NCBI RefSeq assembly: GCF_003697915.1
Contig: NZ_RCVN01000005.1
Location: forward strand, 62,001 to 126,000
Reading direction: 5' to 3'
Origin: Staphylococcus pseudoxylosus
GTDB taxonomy: Bacteria; Bacillota; Bacilli; Staphylococcales; Staphylococcaceae
DNA: 64,000 nt
Both the position numbers and the translations under genes were made by a program. The notes below the pieces were generated by a model. That model worked only from the letters and a program-made list of their open reading frames with translations. It had not been told where the DNA came from and did no database searches. The stretch's first letter is position 1, and every line of letters begins with the position of its first letter. Positions 39,333 through 48,470 of the stretch are shown here, piece after piece.

Positions 39333-39722
39333 ATGCCATTAATGAAAATTGATTTAATAAAAGGAAGAGAAAAAGAAGAAATAAAGCAAATATTAAATAT
39401 CTCTTATGAAGTTATGCTGGATACATTTAAGGCACCTAAAGGCGACAGATACCAAATAGTTAATCAACATGAAGATTATGAGATGCAAATTTTGGATACT
39501 GGTTTAGACGTAGAACGAACAAAGGATGTAATTGTGTTCACAATTATTACAAGACCAAGGACTCAGCAACAAAAACAAAGGTTCTATAGTGAAGTTACAA
39601 ATAAACTTCATGAAAACATGGGGATACGTAAAGAAGACATCATGTTTAGTTTGATTGAGAACACAGATGAAGATTGGAGTTTCTTTAATGGAGAAGCTCA
39701 ATTTCTAAATGGGATGCTTTGA
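39333..39722 (+). CDS. Tautomerase-family protein (Tautomerase_2/MIF-like)
   Basis: 129 residues with the tautomerase superfamily start: Met-Pro, where Pro would be the catalytic N-terminal residue after Met removal. The central strand motif DVIVFTIITRPRTQQQKQRFY and GIRKEDIMFSLIENTDEDWSFFNGEAQF are typical of the Tautomerase_2 group. It is the last gene of the iol operon (33 bases after iolJ, AGGAGG upstream), suggesting a keto-enol step or side-product clearing in inositol metabolism. That role is inferred from position. Confidence 0.75.
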   Translation: MPLMKIDLIKGREKEEIKQILNISYEVMLDTFKAPKGDRYQIVNQHEDYEMQILDTGLDVERTKDVIVFTIITRPRTQQQKQRFYSEVTNKLHENMGIRKEDIMFSLIENTDEDWSFFNGEAQFLNGML

Positions 39723-39814
39723 GAAAGACATAGTTCAAAGTTTTAGTATGTACGGTAATATTTTGTAATATGTTCAAAAGGCTTCTTATCATTATGGATA
39801 AATTTTAAATAGTA

Positions 39815-39850
39815 AAGACGCTTCTTTTTAAACGAAGCGTCTTTTCTTAT
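39815..39850. terminator. iol operon terminator
   Basis: AAGACGCTTC...GAAGCGTCTT stem, then TTCTTATATT. It lies between the convergent tautomerase and ABM genes and can serve both. Confidence 0.85.
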
Positions 39851-39856
39851 ATTTTA

Positions 39857-40168
39857 TTAATCTAATAATTCGAATTGCTTAATTTGTTTTTCAATATTTA
39901 TTGAAGAAGTATTTTCCTTTTCTGCTTTGCGCATTTGCTTATGTTCTTCAATATGTGATGGACGAGAAAGCCATGCTTGAAAATATTTTTTCTCTAACCA
40001 TTTAGATACTATAGCATATGAAATGGTAGAGTTCTTTTCGTTTTTCCAAATTTCAACATCTATTAAACCGTCATATCCTCGAAAATCATCTTTAGCATGT
40101 AATGCCTTGTTGTCTAAAACGGCTCTATTTTCTATATTTGTTGTGAAATCAGCTTGTGCGATGAACAT
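39857..40168 (-). CDS. Antibiotic biosynthesis monooxygenase (ABM)-fold protein
   Basis: 103 residues, ferredoxin-like ABM pattern: beta strand MFIAQADFTTN, central FRGYDGLIDVEIWKN...TISYAIVSKWLEKKYFQAWLSRPSHIEEHKQMRK. Related to IsdG-like and quinol monooxygenase folds. The WLxRPSHxExH segment recalls heme-degrading monooxygenases, but the key Asn/Trp/His set cannot be confirmed. RBS AGGAGG before the minus-strand ATG at 40168. Monocistronic. Confidence 0.7.
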   Translation of the reverse strand: MFIAQADFTTNIENRAVLDNKALHAKDDFRGYDGLIDVEIWKNEKNSTISYAIVSKWLEKKYFQAWLSRPSHIEEHKQMRKAEKENTSSINIEKQIKQFELLD

Positions 40169-40344
40169 ACAATCAATCCTCCTTAAAACTATTCATTAAT
40201 TATATCAAAAATGCTATGTTTCAACATATAAATTAGCCTGTATTATTTAATCGATATACTTTTTGCGAAATTTAAAATAAGTTTTATTACTAGACGGAGA
40301 TGATAAATGCAATTACACTGAGTAGACTTATAAGGGGGGATAAA

Positions 40345-41106
40345 ATGGATATAAAAAACAACACAATATTAATAACTGGTGGCGCCTCTGGAATAGGACT
40401 TCAGTTCACCAAAAAGTTTTACGCAAACAATAATAAAATTATTATTTGTGGACGTAATACTGAAAAACTGCAAAGTATTGAAGCGGAATTTCCAGATGTT
40501 ATTACAAAGGTATGTGATATATCTAGTTCAGAAGAACGTTTGAATTTATATAATTGGGTAACTGAAAATCATCCAGATATAAATGTACTGGTAAATAACG
40601 CTGGGATCCAAAACCGATTCAATATTTTGAAAAAAGATGCTGCAGTAGATTGGGAGAACTTAAATATTGAAATAAAATCTAATTTTGAAGCGACCGTACA
40701 ACTGTCAATTTTGTTTAGTCAGTATTTTGCTGATAAAACAACTAATTCAAATATAATTAATGTTTCTTCAGGTTTAGCTTTTGCACCCATGGCAATAGCA
40801 CCGATTTACTCAGCGACAAAAGCTGCAGTACATTCATTTACCGTTAGTTTGAGACACCAATTATCTGAGACAAATACAAGTGTTTTTGAAGTAATACCTC
40901 CTGCAGTTAATACTGATTTAGGTGGAAAAGGAATCCATACTTCTGGTGCAAATCCAGTTGATTTTATCAATGAAATATTTGAAGGACTCGTTCAAGAAAA
41001 AATTGAAATTGGTTATGGTTCTGCTAAAGAACGTTTGAAAATGTCCAAAGAAGCATTAGATGAATATACAGCAGAAATGTATAATACTTTGAAAAATACA
41101 ATTTAG
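40345..41106 (+). CDS. Short-chain dehydrogenase (DltE-like)
   Basis: 253 residues from ATG 40345 (GGGGGG 8 bases upstream; the frame extends 15 codons further). Classical SDR motifs: NADP site TGGASGIG, NNAG at NVLVNNAGIQNRF, catalytic Ser in INVSSGLAFAPM, and YSATKAA (Tyr-x3-Lys). Resembles DltE, an oxidoreductase of the classical SDR family. Substrate unknown. Monocistronic, with two hairpins downstream. Confidence 0.8.
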   Translation: MDIKNNTILITGGASGIGLQFTKKFYANNNKIIICGRNTEKLQSIEAEFPDVITKVCDISSSEERLNLYNWVTENHPDINVLVNNAGIQNRFNILKKDAAVDWENLNIEIKSNFEATVQLSILFSQYFADKTTNSNIINVSSGLAFAPMAIAPIYSATKAAVHSFTVSLRHQLSETNTSVFEVIPPAVNTDLGGKGIHTSGANPVDFINEIFEGLVQEKIEIGYGSAKERLKMSKEALDEYTAEMYNTLKNTI

Positions 41107-41147
41107 CAGATTCGAATTTTTATTTAATATTGCGCTTGTAAAAGTGG

Positions 41148-41170
41148 GCTGTTAGTTATTAACAGTCCAT
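41148..41170 (+). terminator. Hairpin after the SDR gene
   Basis: GGGCTGTTA GTTAT TAACAGTCC, followed by ATTTCGC. Weak T-run, so partial terminator at best. Confidence 0.5.
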
Positions 41171-41297
41171 TTCGCATTTAATAAATTATTCGATATTGGC
41201 TTTATTACAGGACATACTTATGGTTATGCTTTTTCTTTGAATGTTTATGATGTATATAATCTTTCTTAATATTTATTGAATAAGCAATTCTATCTAT

Positions 41298-41358
41298 ACA
41301 AAAACACTTCCGTATAAATTCATTTTATATTATGAATTCAACGAAAGTGTTTTTATTT
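41298..41358. terminator. Terminator shared by the SDR and lipase genes
   Basis: AAAACACTT.CGT..AATTCAT pairs with ATGAATTCAACGAAAGTGTTTT, T-run on both sides. About 100 bases after the lipase stop on the minus strand. Confidence 0.8.
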
Positions 41359-41450
41359 TATTGCTAATTAATTGGGTTCATTACCTATAGAAATTGAAGT
41401 TTATTTAACTAGTCAGAGTAAATTCTGTTTTAATAAATTTAACTAAAAAG

Positions 41451-43664
41451 TTATTTTGCAGATTCTTGTACTTTTTCAACTTCAGATAAATAGTTCGCTA
41501 ACTGTTCATAAAGACCTAACACCATTTTAGGCTTAATTCTAGTATCAGTTAAATCCCAACCTACTAGATCCATGTGGTCCCAATTTTTTAGGGTAGGCAT
41601 AACTCCCCATAAACCTAATTCTGGTTTACTATCAAACGTTATATCTTTGTGAGGTTTATTAAAAGGATACAGACCTGATTTTAATGGAACAGGGCCATCT
41701 CCTTCTCTCCAACTTTCAGGATTTTGTCTTCCGACTAAGTTAGCTAATATTTTAAACGGAGCAAACATCTTTAAGTTGCCACGTTGACGATTATTAAAAG
41801 TTTTATGGGTATCTTCAGCAGTAATGGATGTATAAGCAACGTCTTTACTTAGAGTTAATCGATCATTAATTTTTTTCGATCCTTCAATTGAGCCGTCTGT
41901 AAAACTTGTGTCTTCAGTTTTCCAAACTATATTGTCTTTAACTCGTTTTAAATATTGAATATATGATTCATCATCACGCTGCTTTATTCCCCAAGGCTCG
42001 AGACCGTAATCGGCTTTAGTGTATTTATTGCTAGTGTATTTTAGAATTTTGTAGAACAATTTTCTAGCAATTGGTTTATTACCTAACTTGTCCGATATAA
42101 ATGTACCGTTATGAGGTGTGGCGATGGTTGTAACAGAGGAAACCATATTATCATTGCCCCCTGCAAATATTTCAGGTATATCTCCACCATGTTTTTTCTG
42201 GTATTCAATTTCTTCAGGAACGCCATTTCTTAGCATATCCTCTAATACTTGGATCGTTTGGCCGCCAAAACTATGACCAACTAAATGAACTTTCTTACCA
42301 GGAGCCCACTCAGGATAAATGCCTTTATAAGTTTTACCGTATCTAGCATGGCCATATTTTTTAGAATGATAAGCGCCATAGTCTACAGTTCCGCCTTTAA
42401 TATAATAATACAACTCAAGTGCGCGATCATAATTACTTCCAAACGGACTCATTCCGCCTTCTCTAACATCGTATCCTTGTTTATTTAATTCTTTGTCTAA
42501 ATCAACTTTATTTCCACCCCAATACGGAGGTAAGACTGCGGGTTTAGATTCATCTGGATATCCAGAAAAACCGTGAGCTAGAATTATAGGATATTTATTT
42601 TTCTTAACTACGCCTTGATTACCTTTTGGAATTGCAGGTGTATAATTATCTTCTTTAGCAACTTCATTTTTATTTTCAGACGTATTGTTAGCATCTTGTT
42701 GCTCATCCTTAGAAGCGTCAGTTTGCTTATCGTCCGCCTCATTTGAATCAGATTGTGCATCCTTAGAAGCGTCAGTTTGCTTATCGTCCGCCTCGTTTGA
42801 ATCAGATAGCGCATCTTCAGAAGCCTCGTTTTGTTTATCGTCCGCCTCGTTCGAATCAGATTGCGCATCCTTAGAAGCCTCGTTTTGTTTATCGTCCGCC
42901 TCGTTCGAATTAGATTGTACATCCTTAGAAGCGTCATTTTGCTTATCGTCCGCCTCGTTCGAATCAGATTGTGCATCCTTAGAAGCATCGGTTTGTTTTT
43001 CAGACGTATTGTTAGCGTCTTGTTGTGCATCCTCAGAAACGTCAATTTGCTTATCATTAGCCTCGTTTGAGTTTGATTGTTCCTCCTCAGAAGCATTATT
43101 TAGTTTTTGAGACTCAACATTTGAATCTTGTTCTTTTAAATTAGAAGATTGATTTTCATTTTTAGAAGCATTGTTGTTTTGAGATACATCCGTATTAGAT
43201 AATTCATTCGTCATTTCAGCGTCGTTGTTAGTAGCTCTTTGTTCTAAATTAGAAGCATTATCTTCATCCATAGAGTCTTGTATATTTAAATTAGATGATT
43301 GTTTTACATTTTTTGAGTCGGTATTAGGAGATTGCTGTTCTGATTTAGATGGATTATCTGCGTTCTTTGAGTCATTGCTTGGATTCTGTGTATTTGAATT
43401 AGATGATAAGTTCACATTTTTAGAGTCGGAGTCAGGAGATTGTTGTTCAGAATTAGATGGATTGCTCAGGTTTTCAGGCTTACTATTTTGATTTTGTGTC
43501 TTTATGTTAACTTTTTGAAAACTATTTAAACCTTGCTCATTAGTCGATTGATTAACTTCTCTTTCGTCTGCTGAAGCTTGGGAAACGGTACTTAGTGCTA
43601 CAAATAAAATAGAAGTGGTTGTAAGTGATGTTAGTGGTAAAATAATTTTGTTTTTCAATTTCAT
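41451..43664 (-). CDS. Secreted staphylococcal lipase precursor with repeat-rich propeptide
   Basis: 737 residues. Signal peptide 1-32 (ILPLTSLTTTSILFVALSTV, cleavage after SQASA). A propeptide of ~310 residues follows, Ser/Asn/Asp-rich, with an 18-residue tandem repeat (consensus EADDKQTDASKDAQSDSN; about seven units at 42650-43060). The mature lipase begins near PIILAHGFSGYP. The nucleophile Ser465 is in LVGHSFGGQT, with the catalytic Asp and His expected in the C-terminal third (ITAEDTHK, KNWDHMDLVGW also metal-site-like). Family: glycerol ester hydrolases of staphylococci (Geh/Lip). Larger propeptide than usual. The gene is monocistronic; RBS GAGTAGG before ATG. Confidence 0.9.
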   Translation of the reverse strand: MKLKNKIILPLTSLTTTSILFVALSTVSQASADEREVNQSTNEQGLNSFQKVNIKTQNQNSKPENLSNPSNSEQQSPDSDSKNVNLSSNSNTQNPSNDSKNADNPSKSEQQSPNTDSKNVKQSSNLNIQDSMDEDNASNLEQRATNNDAEMTNELSNTDVSQNNNASKNENQSSNLKEQDSNVESQKLNNASEEEQSNSNEANDKQIDVSEDAQQDANNTSEKQTDASKDAQSDSNEADDKQNDASKDVQSNSNEADDKQNEASKDAQSDSNEADDKQNEASEDALSDSNEADDKQTDASKDAQSDSNEADDKQTDASKDEQQDANNTSENKNEVAKEDNYTPAIPKGNQGVVKKNKYPIILAHGFSGYPDESKPAVLPPYWGGNKVDLDKELNKQGYDVREGGMSPFGSNYDRALELYYYIKGGTVDYGAYHSKKYGHARYGKTYKGIYPEWAPGKKVHLVGHSFGGQTIQVLEDMLRNGVPEEIEYQKKHGGDIPEIFAGGNDNMVSSVTTIATPHNGTFISDKLGNKPIARKLFYKILKYTSNKYTKADYGLEPWGIKQRDDESYIQYLKRVKDNIVWKTEDTSFTDGSIEGSKKINDRLTLSKDVAYTSITAEDTHKTFNNRQRGNLKMFAPFKILANLVGRQNPESWREGDGPVPLKSGLYPFNKPHKDITFDSKPELGLWGVMPTLKNWDHMDLVGWDLTDTRIKPKMVLGLYEQLANYLSEVEKVQESAK
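42650..43060 (-). repeat. 54-bp tandem repeat within the lipase propeptide
   Basis: About seven units of 54 bases coding EADDKQxxASKDAQSDSN variants. First and last units diverge (EANDKQIDVSEDAQQDAN and NTSEKQTDASKDAQSDSN). The repeat keeps several other frames open on both strands; those frames are not genes. Confidence 0.85.
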
Positions 43665-44111
43665 AAAATCCTACTCTTTTATATTTAATTACATACTAAT
43701 TTTAATATAAAATTAAAAGAATTTTTCTAAATTTATTGAAACACAATATTTAATTCCTATGTGTAAATACAAACACAATTTTTTGATTGATATTGACACT
43801 TAGGGCATAAAAAGGAGTGGGAGTCAGAAGGATTATATGTAATTATAAAAAAATATTAGTTTAGTTGATTTTTTAATCACCTTGTAAATACTGTTTCAAT
43901 CACAATAAGTAAGAGATACAACGGTATAAAATCTCATTTTAATATACGGATAAATAATATAATTTATGGCTTAGTATTTTAGATTCTTCCTTTTCTCACA
44001 ATTACTATGAAATATAGGAAGTAATTGTTAAACTAGATGTTAAGAAATTTTATATACATAAATAGAAAATCAATTAATCATATTATTGCACTAAATATAA
44101 GGAGGGCATTT
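43665..44111. other. Intergenic region between lipase and the HrtB-like permease
   Basis: About 450 bases with no supported gene. It must hold divergent promoters. A TATTGACAC at about 43790 and GGAGTGGGAG at about 43812 were seen, but no open frame follows. No heme-response direct repeat (HssR type) was recognised. Confidence 0.45.
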
Positions 44112-45161
44112 ATGTTTTTAGCATGGAATGAAATTAAACGAAATAAATTGAAATTTAGTTTAATCGTTGGCGTTTTGATAATGATAAGTTATTTACTGTT
44201 CTTATTATCTGGTTTAGCCAGTGGATTAATGAATATGAACAGAGAGGGTATTGATAAATGGGGCGCTGATGCAATTGTGTTAAATAAAGATGCAAATCAA
44301 ACGGTTGAGAAATCAGCTTTTAATTTAGATAAAGTAGAAAACACATATAAGCAACAAACAAGTTTAAAGCAGACAGGTGTTATTGTTTCTAACGGTGATA
44401 CCGAAGAGAATGCATTGCTATTTGGCGTTAAAGATAATTCTTTTTTAGTACCCAATATGATTGAAGGAAAGAAATTTAATTCTGATAATGAAGTTATTGC
44501 TGATGAAACGCTTAAAGAAAAAGGCTTCAAAGTTGGTGATAAATTGTCATTATCACAGTCTGATGAAGAACTGAAAATAGTAGGGTTTAGTGAGAGTGCA
44601 AAATATAACGCTTCTCCTGTGATTTTCTCAAGTAATAGTACAATAGAAAAAATTAATCCATCCTTAAAAGAAGGCATGACGAACGCTGTAGTTGTTAAAG
44701 ATAAAGAATGGAATAAAAAGAATTTAGATAACAATTTAGAAGTTATTGAAATTGAAAATTTTGTTGAGAATTTACCTGGCTATAAAGCACAAAACTTAAC
44801 CCTCAATTTTATGATTTCATTTCTATTTGTTATTTCAGCAACAGTTATAGGTATATTTTTATACGTGATTACACTGCAAAAGACAAATTTATTTGGTGTA
44901 TTAAAAGCTCAAGGTTTTACAAATGGTTATTTAGCAAAGGTAGTAATATCACAAACGTTTATTATTGCTTTAATAGGTACAATTGTTGGATTAATACTGA
45001 CATTAATAACAGGGTTATTTTTACCAAGTGCAGTGCCTATTAAATTTAGCATAGCAACTCTAACGATATACGGTATTGTACTTATTGCTGTTTCACTATT
45101 AGGTAGTCTGTTCTCTATATTAACGATAAGAAAAGTGGATCCACTTAAAGCGATAGGGTAA
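44112..45161 (+). CDS. FtsX-type ABC permease (HrtB-like)
   Basis: 349 residues from ATG 44112, chosen because AAGGAGGGC lies 6 bases upstream; the open frame extends 25 codons left without a site. One N-terminal membrane helix (LKFSLIVGVLIMISYLLFLLSGLASG), a ~200-residue extracytoplasmic MacB-like domain, then three C-terminal helices and the end motif RKVDPLKAIG. This is the layout of HrtB, which exports toxic heme with HrtA in staphylococci. No HssRS two-component genes or HssR-type repeat are nearby, so heme as substrate is uncertain. Coupled to the ATPase 17 bases downstream. Confidence 0.8.
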   Translation: MFLAWNEIKRNKLKFSLIVGVLIMISYLLFLLSGLASGLMNMNREGIDKWGADAIVLNKDANQTVEKSAFNLDKVENTYKQQTSLKQTGVIVSNGDTEENALLFGVKDNSFLVPNMIEGKKFNSDNEVIADETLKEKGFKVGDKLSLSQSDEELKIVGFSESAKYNASPVIFSSNSTIEKINPSLKEGMTNAVVVKDKEWNKKNLDNNLEVIEIENFVENLPGYKAQNLTLNFMISFLFVISATVIGIFLYVITLQKTNLFGVLKAQGFTNGYLAKVVISQTFIIALIGTIVGLILTLITGLFLPSAVPIKFSIATLTIYGIVLIAVSLLGSLFSILTIRKVDPLKAIG

Positions 45162-45178
45162 ATAAGGAGTGTAATGAA

Positions 45179-45847
45179 ATGTTAGAATTTAAAAATGTTA
45201 CTAAATATTTCCAAGACGGAAATCAAAAAATAGAAGCCGTAAAACCTACCTCACTAAAATTTAATCAAAAAGAACTCATTGCTATTATTGGTCCTTCTGG
45301 TTCTGGAAAAAGCACGTTTTTAACTATGGCAGGGGCGCTCCAAACGCCAAGTTCGGGTGATATTATAATTAATGGGAGCGAAGTGTCCGGTATGTCTCAG
45401 AAAGCACTAGCACACACAAGAATGCAAGAGATTGGATTCATACTGCAAGCCACTAATCTCGTGCCTTTTTTAACAGTAAAACAACAATTTAAATTACTAA
45501 AGAAACAAAAGAAAAATGTGCTAAGCGAAGACGAGTATAATCAACTCATGTCACAGCTTAATCTGGAATCAATTGAAAACAAGCTTCCAAGTGAGATATC
45601 TGGAGGACAAAAGCAGCGTGTGGCAATTGCCAAAGCTTTATATACGCAACCTTCAATCATTTTAGCAGATGAACCAACGGCTTCTTTAGACACTCAGAAT
45701 GCTATGGAAGTTATGAAGATTTTAAAGGAACAGACATTAAGAAAAAACAAAACCTGTATAGTAGTTACACATGATGAACGACTTACGTCATATTGTGATA
45801 AGGTTTATCATATGGAAGATGGCGTATTAGAGCAAGCGCAAGTCTAA
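45179..45847 (+). CDS. ABC transporter ATPase (HrtA-like)
   Basis: 222 residues of the LolD/MacB ATPase family. Walker A GPSGSGKSTFL, Q-loop ILQATNLVPFL, signature ISGGQKQRVAIA, Walker B IILADEPTASLD, and H-loop VVTHDERL. Length matches HrtA (about 221). Together with the FtsX-type permease upstream, it forms a small exporter for a hydrophobic or toxic molecule; heme is the best-known example. AAGGAG before ATG. A terminator follows. Confidence 0.85.
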   Translation: MLEFKNVTKYFQDGNQKIEAVKPTSLKFNQKELIAIIGPSGSGKSTFLTMAGALQTPSSGDIIINGSEVSGMSQKALAHTRMQEIGFILQATNLVPFLTVKQQFKLLKKQKKNVLSEDEYNQLMSQLNLESIENKLPSEISGGQKQRVAIAKALYTQPSIILADEPTASLDTQNAMEVMKILKEQTLRKNKTCIVVTHDERLTSYCDKVYHMEDGVLEQAQV

Positions 45848-45917
45848 TGTTTTAGCGCTAATAATTAATTCAAGGTACTACTAATTAATAAATATTAGAT
45901 TCGAAATTAATATAAAT

Positions 45918-45958
45918 TTAGCCTACTTAACTTATAAAATTAAGTAGGCATTTTTATT
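45918..45958. terminator. Terminator after the HrtA-like gene
   Basis: GCCTACTTAA...TTAAGTAGGC followed by ATTTTTATT. Serves the ABC pair and possibly the convergent flavoprotein gene. Confidence 0.85.
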
Positions 45959-45987
45959 GGTAATTAATGGGATTTATAAAGAAATAA

Positions 45988-46668
45988 TTAGGATTTGTTA
46001 TCAAAATTTCTTCCTTCTAAACCAGCTAACTCTTCTTTTGATGCAGATGGTGCCTTCATTTCAAAAATTTGATCGACAACTGTATAGTCATAATAACCTA
46101 AGCGTGCAATAGGTCTAATAGATTGTATATCAAGTTTCCCATTATCTAGAATAACTTCGTCATCAATATGAACTTGTGCTACACGGCCTATTACCATATC
46201 TACAGTTGATACTGGATCGCCAGTAGGGATACGCACTGTTTGGACGTATTCACATTCAAAATTTACAGGAGATGCTTTGACTCTGTGACCAGGCGCTTCA
46301 ATGCATTTCTCTTTTTCTACACCTGCAAATTCAAATTCATCTTCTTCTGGTGGCAATGCCTTAGCAGATAAGTTTACTGCTTCTCTTAAATCATAAGTTG
46401 CCATGTTCCAAACAAACCATCCTGTTTCTTCTGCATTCTTAACTGTATCTTTACGCTCGTGTTCTCCTAAAACAGATTGATTAGCTGCAAACATTACCAT
46501 AGGCGGATCCCATGTTAAATTTTGGTATTGGCTATAAGGCGCTAAATTATCTTTACCATCCTTTGATATTGTTGAAATCCATCCAATTGGTCTAGGAACA
46601 GTACTGCTTTTAAAAGGGTCGTGTGGTAAACCATGGCTACGTGTGCCTTGTTTTGGTGAATAATTCAT
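45988..46668 (-). CDS. Flavin reductase-like FMN-binding protein
   Basis: 226 residues from ATG 46668 (GAGGAG 10 bases upstream). Split-barrel flavin reductase domain: SSTVPRPIGWISTISKDGKDNLAPYSQYQNL near the N-terminus, PPMVMFAANQS, KDTVKNAEETGWFVWN, and YDLREAVNLSAKALPPEEDEF. Family members bind FMN and supply reduced flavin or reduce flavins with NAD(P)H. No partner monooxygenase is next to it; the MFS gene upstream on the same strand ends 100 bases before. Function beyond flavin binding is not shown. Confidence 0.8.
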   Translation of the reverse strand: MNYSPKQGTRSHGLPHDPFKSSTVPRPIGWISTISKDGKDNLAPYSQYQNLTWDPPMVMFAANQSVLGEHERKDTVKNAEETGWFVWNMATYDLREAVNLSAKALPPEEDEFEFAGVEKEKCIEAPGHRVKASPVNFECEYVQTVRIPTGDPVSTVDMVIGRVAQVHIDDEVILDNGKLDIQSIRPIARLGYYDYTVVDQIFEMKAPSASKEELAGLEGRNFDNKS

Positions 46669-46788
46669 AACATGATCACTCCTCAAAAATTTTGAAACTA
46701 CTGCAAGAATAATTGTAATTAATGTAAACGTCTAATACTAAATTTGAATTGATTTATTAGTTCAAACTATAGAACAATGAAACGTGCA

Positions 46789-47967
46789 TCAATAAGTTGT
46801 TTGTTCATCACTTGGTAAAAATAAGGATGCAAGGAATGCTAAGAATGCAATAGATGATATGATTACAAACATACTTGTAAAATTATTTAGAGAAGTAAGG
46901 TGAATTGATAGGATCGGAGCAATTGCTGTACCTAAAAATAGAATGAATGTGTTAACAGACAGGAAGAAACCTCTATTTCCATACACTACCATATTTACTT
47001 TTGCGATAACTAAAGGGACTGCAAACGCAATTCCAGCAACAAAACATATACTTAAAAATGTTATTAGCAGAATATTATGTGCAAAAGGCATTAATATTAA
47101 TGTCACCCCACAAACGCCTAAAGCAATATTTAAAACAAATTTAATACCATATTTACTACTAATACGTCCTGACATTAATGAACTTAGCATACCAAAAACA
47201 CCGAATAATTTTACTAGAAATGCTGTGTGATTATCTCCGTGTATAGAATCCGATAGTATGAATTTATTTATTACTGCATACATAGAAATGAATGTTGTAA
47301 GTAATGTTAGAGAAATAAAGTAGCAGATTAATACTTTTCGATTTTTAGCAAAGTCTTTAAAATTGCTAAAGTATTTAAGGATTTGAACGTCTGAATTTTT
47401 TACAGGGCTTTCTGGAACATTTCTAAAGATGATAATAGCTAAGCAGATGTATAGTGAAGAAAGTATAAAGAAAATAATGTGCCAATCGAATTGGCTGATT
47501 AATATTTCTGAAAAATTTTGACCTAAAATACCAGATAACATAAAACTTGTACTAATAAAACTTACTGCTGTTAACCTCTTTTTAAGTGGATAAGTTTCGG
47601 TAGTGTAAGCAATAGCTATGGGAGAAAATGCAGCTGCAAATATTCCTTGGAGGCCTCGTAAAATCAATAACGTATTAAAAGAAGTTACAAATCCAATCAA
47701 AAAGCAAACTATAATTAGACCAATCAGTGAAAGTAAAATGACACGTATTCTTCCAAATTTTTCTGAAATAGTACCATAAAATAAACAGCTAATGGAATAA
47801 GTGACTGAAAAAACCACACTATTCATTGCTGCAACTGACTGAGATATGCCAAAATCATTAGCTAAATTCTCTGTTATAGGTATTGCGGTATATAGATTAA
47901 ACATAATTAAGATACCAGAAATAAACAAAACAAATGTTATTATATTATAATTTTTTGATGCTTCCAT
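46789..47967 (-). CDS. MFS transporter (YnfM/YbcL-like drug or metabolite exporter)
   Basis: 392 residues with 12 membrane segments. The MFS motif A between helices 2 and 3 is seen as GTISEKFGRIRVIL, and LRGLQGIFAAAFSPIAIAY is the motif C-like helix of 12-TM exporters. The substrate is not recognisable. RBS AAGGAG before the minus-strand ATG 47967. It precedes the flavin reductase-like gene on the same strand by about 100 bases, so they may share a transcript. Confidence 0.8.
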   Translation of the reverse strand: MEASKNYNIITFVLFISGILIMFNLYTAIPITENLANDFGISQSVAAMNSVVFSVTYSISCLFYGTISEKFGRIRVILLSLIGLIIVCFLIGFVTSFNTLLILRGLQGIFAAAFSPIAIAYTTETYPLKKRLTAVSFISTSFMLSGILGQNFSEILISQFDWHIIFFILSSLYICLAIIIFRNVPESPVKNSDVQILKYFSNFKDFAKNRKVLICYFISLTLLTTFISMYAVINKFILSDSIHGDNHTAFLVKLFGVFGMLSSLMSGRISSKYGIKFVLNIALGVCGVTLILMPFAHNILLITFLSICFVAGIAFAVPLVIAKVNMVVYGNRGFFLSVNTFILFLGTAIAPILSIHLTSLNNFTSMFVIISSIAFLAFLASLFLPSDEQTTY

Positions 47968-48140
47968 ACGTATTACTCCTTGAAAATGAAGTGCGTCTAT
48001 TATTACATTTATTTAGGTTTTGAAAAACCTTTTTTGGAAAATTGTTCATTTCAGTTTTGAATTTTTTGTGAAGTGGAAATAGGTAAGTAAGTATAGAAAT
48101 TGATGACAATCGAATGGGAGCTTCTTCAGGAGGTAAATTA

Positions 48141-48332
48141 ATGAAAATAAACTTAAATTGGGAAAATACTTTTCAAGAATATCAAGATATATTAAATTCT
48201 GGATTAAATCCAGAGTGGTTATATAGCGCTAAAGCAAATATGATACTAATTCCAGCTTATACAGGAAAGGGGAAAGAGTTTTTTTATACTAGTGACATCA
48301 TTAAAGCAAGTAAGACTATCCCCTTTTTTTAG
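48141..48332 (+). CDS. Short hypothetical protein, 63 residues
   Basis: ATG 48141 has AGGAGG 8 bases upstream; sequence MKINLNWENTFQEYQDILNS to KTIPFF. Polar, no membrane segment. The abrupt aromatic end suggests a truncated gene or a small real protein. I do not recognise a family. It lies divergent to the MFS gene and before the carotenoid operon promoter. Confidence 0.45.
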   Translation: MKINLNWENTFQEYQDILNSGLNPEWLYSAKANMILIPAYTGKGKEFFYTSDIIKASKTIPFF

Positions 48333-48381
48333 ACAATTGTGATGATTCGTAGAATTATTTCATAATTTTTGCTAATAAAGG

Positions 48382-48405
48382 GTTAAAAAATTTTAAGAAG
48401 GGTAC
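48382..48405 (+). promoter_or_regulatory. Candidate sigmaB promoter of the carotenoid operon
   Basis: GTTAAA (48382-48387) and GGGTAC (48400-48405) with a 12-base spacer fit the sigmaB form GTTTWW-N12-15-GGGWAW with two mismatches. The S. aureus crtOPQMN operon is sigmaB-dependent, so the place is right. It lies ~125 bases upstream of the first operon gene. Confidence 0.5.
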
Positions 48406-48470
48406 AATACTTAGTAAGAGACTTGGAGCTCTTGTCAATTAAGATAATGAGCAAGTGAGCTCGTTACGTA

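Noticed and set aside
42608-43110. Long open frames on both strands over the lipase propeptide
   Set aside because: They are kept open only by the 54-base repeat, which has a length divisible by three and biased codons. No ribosome site and no family features.
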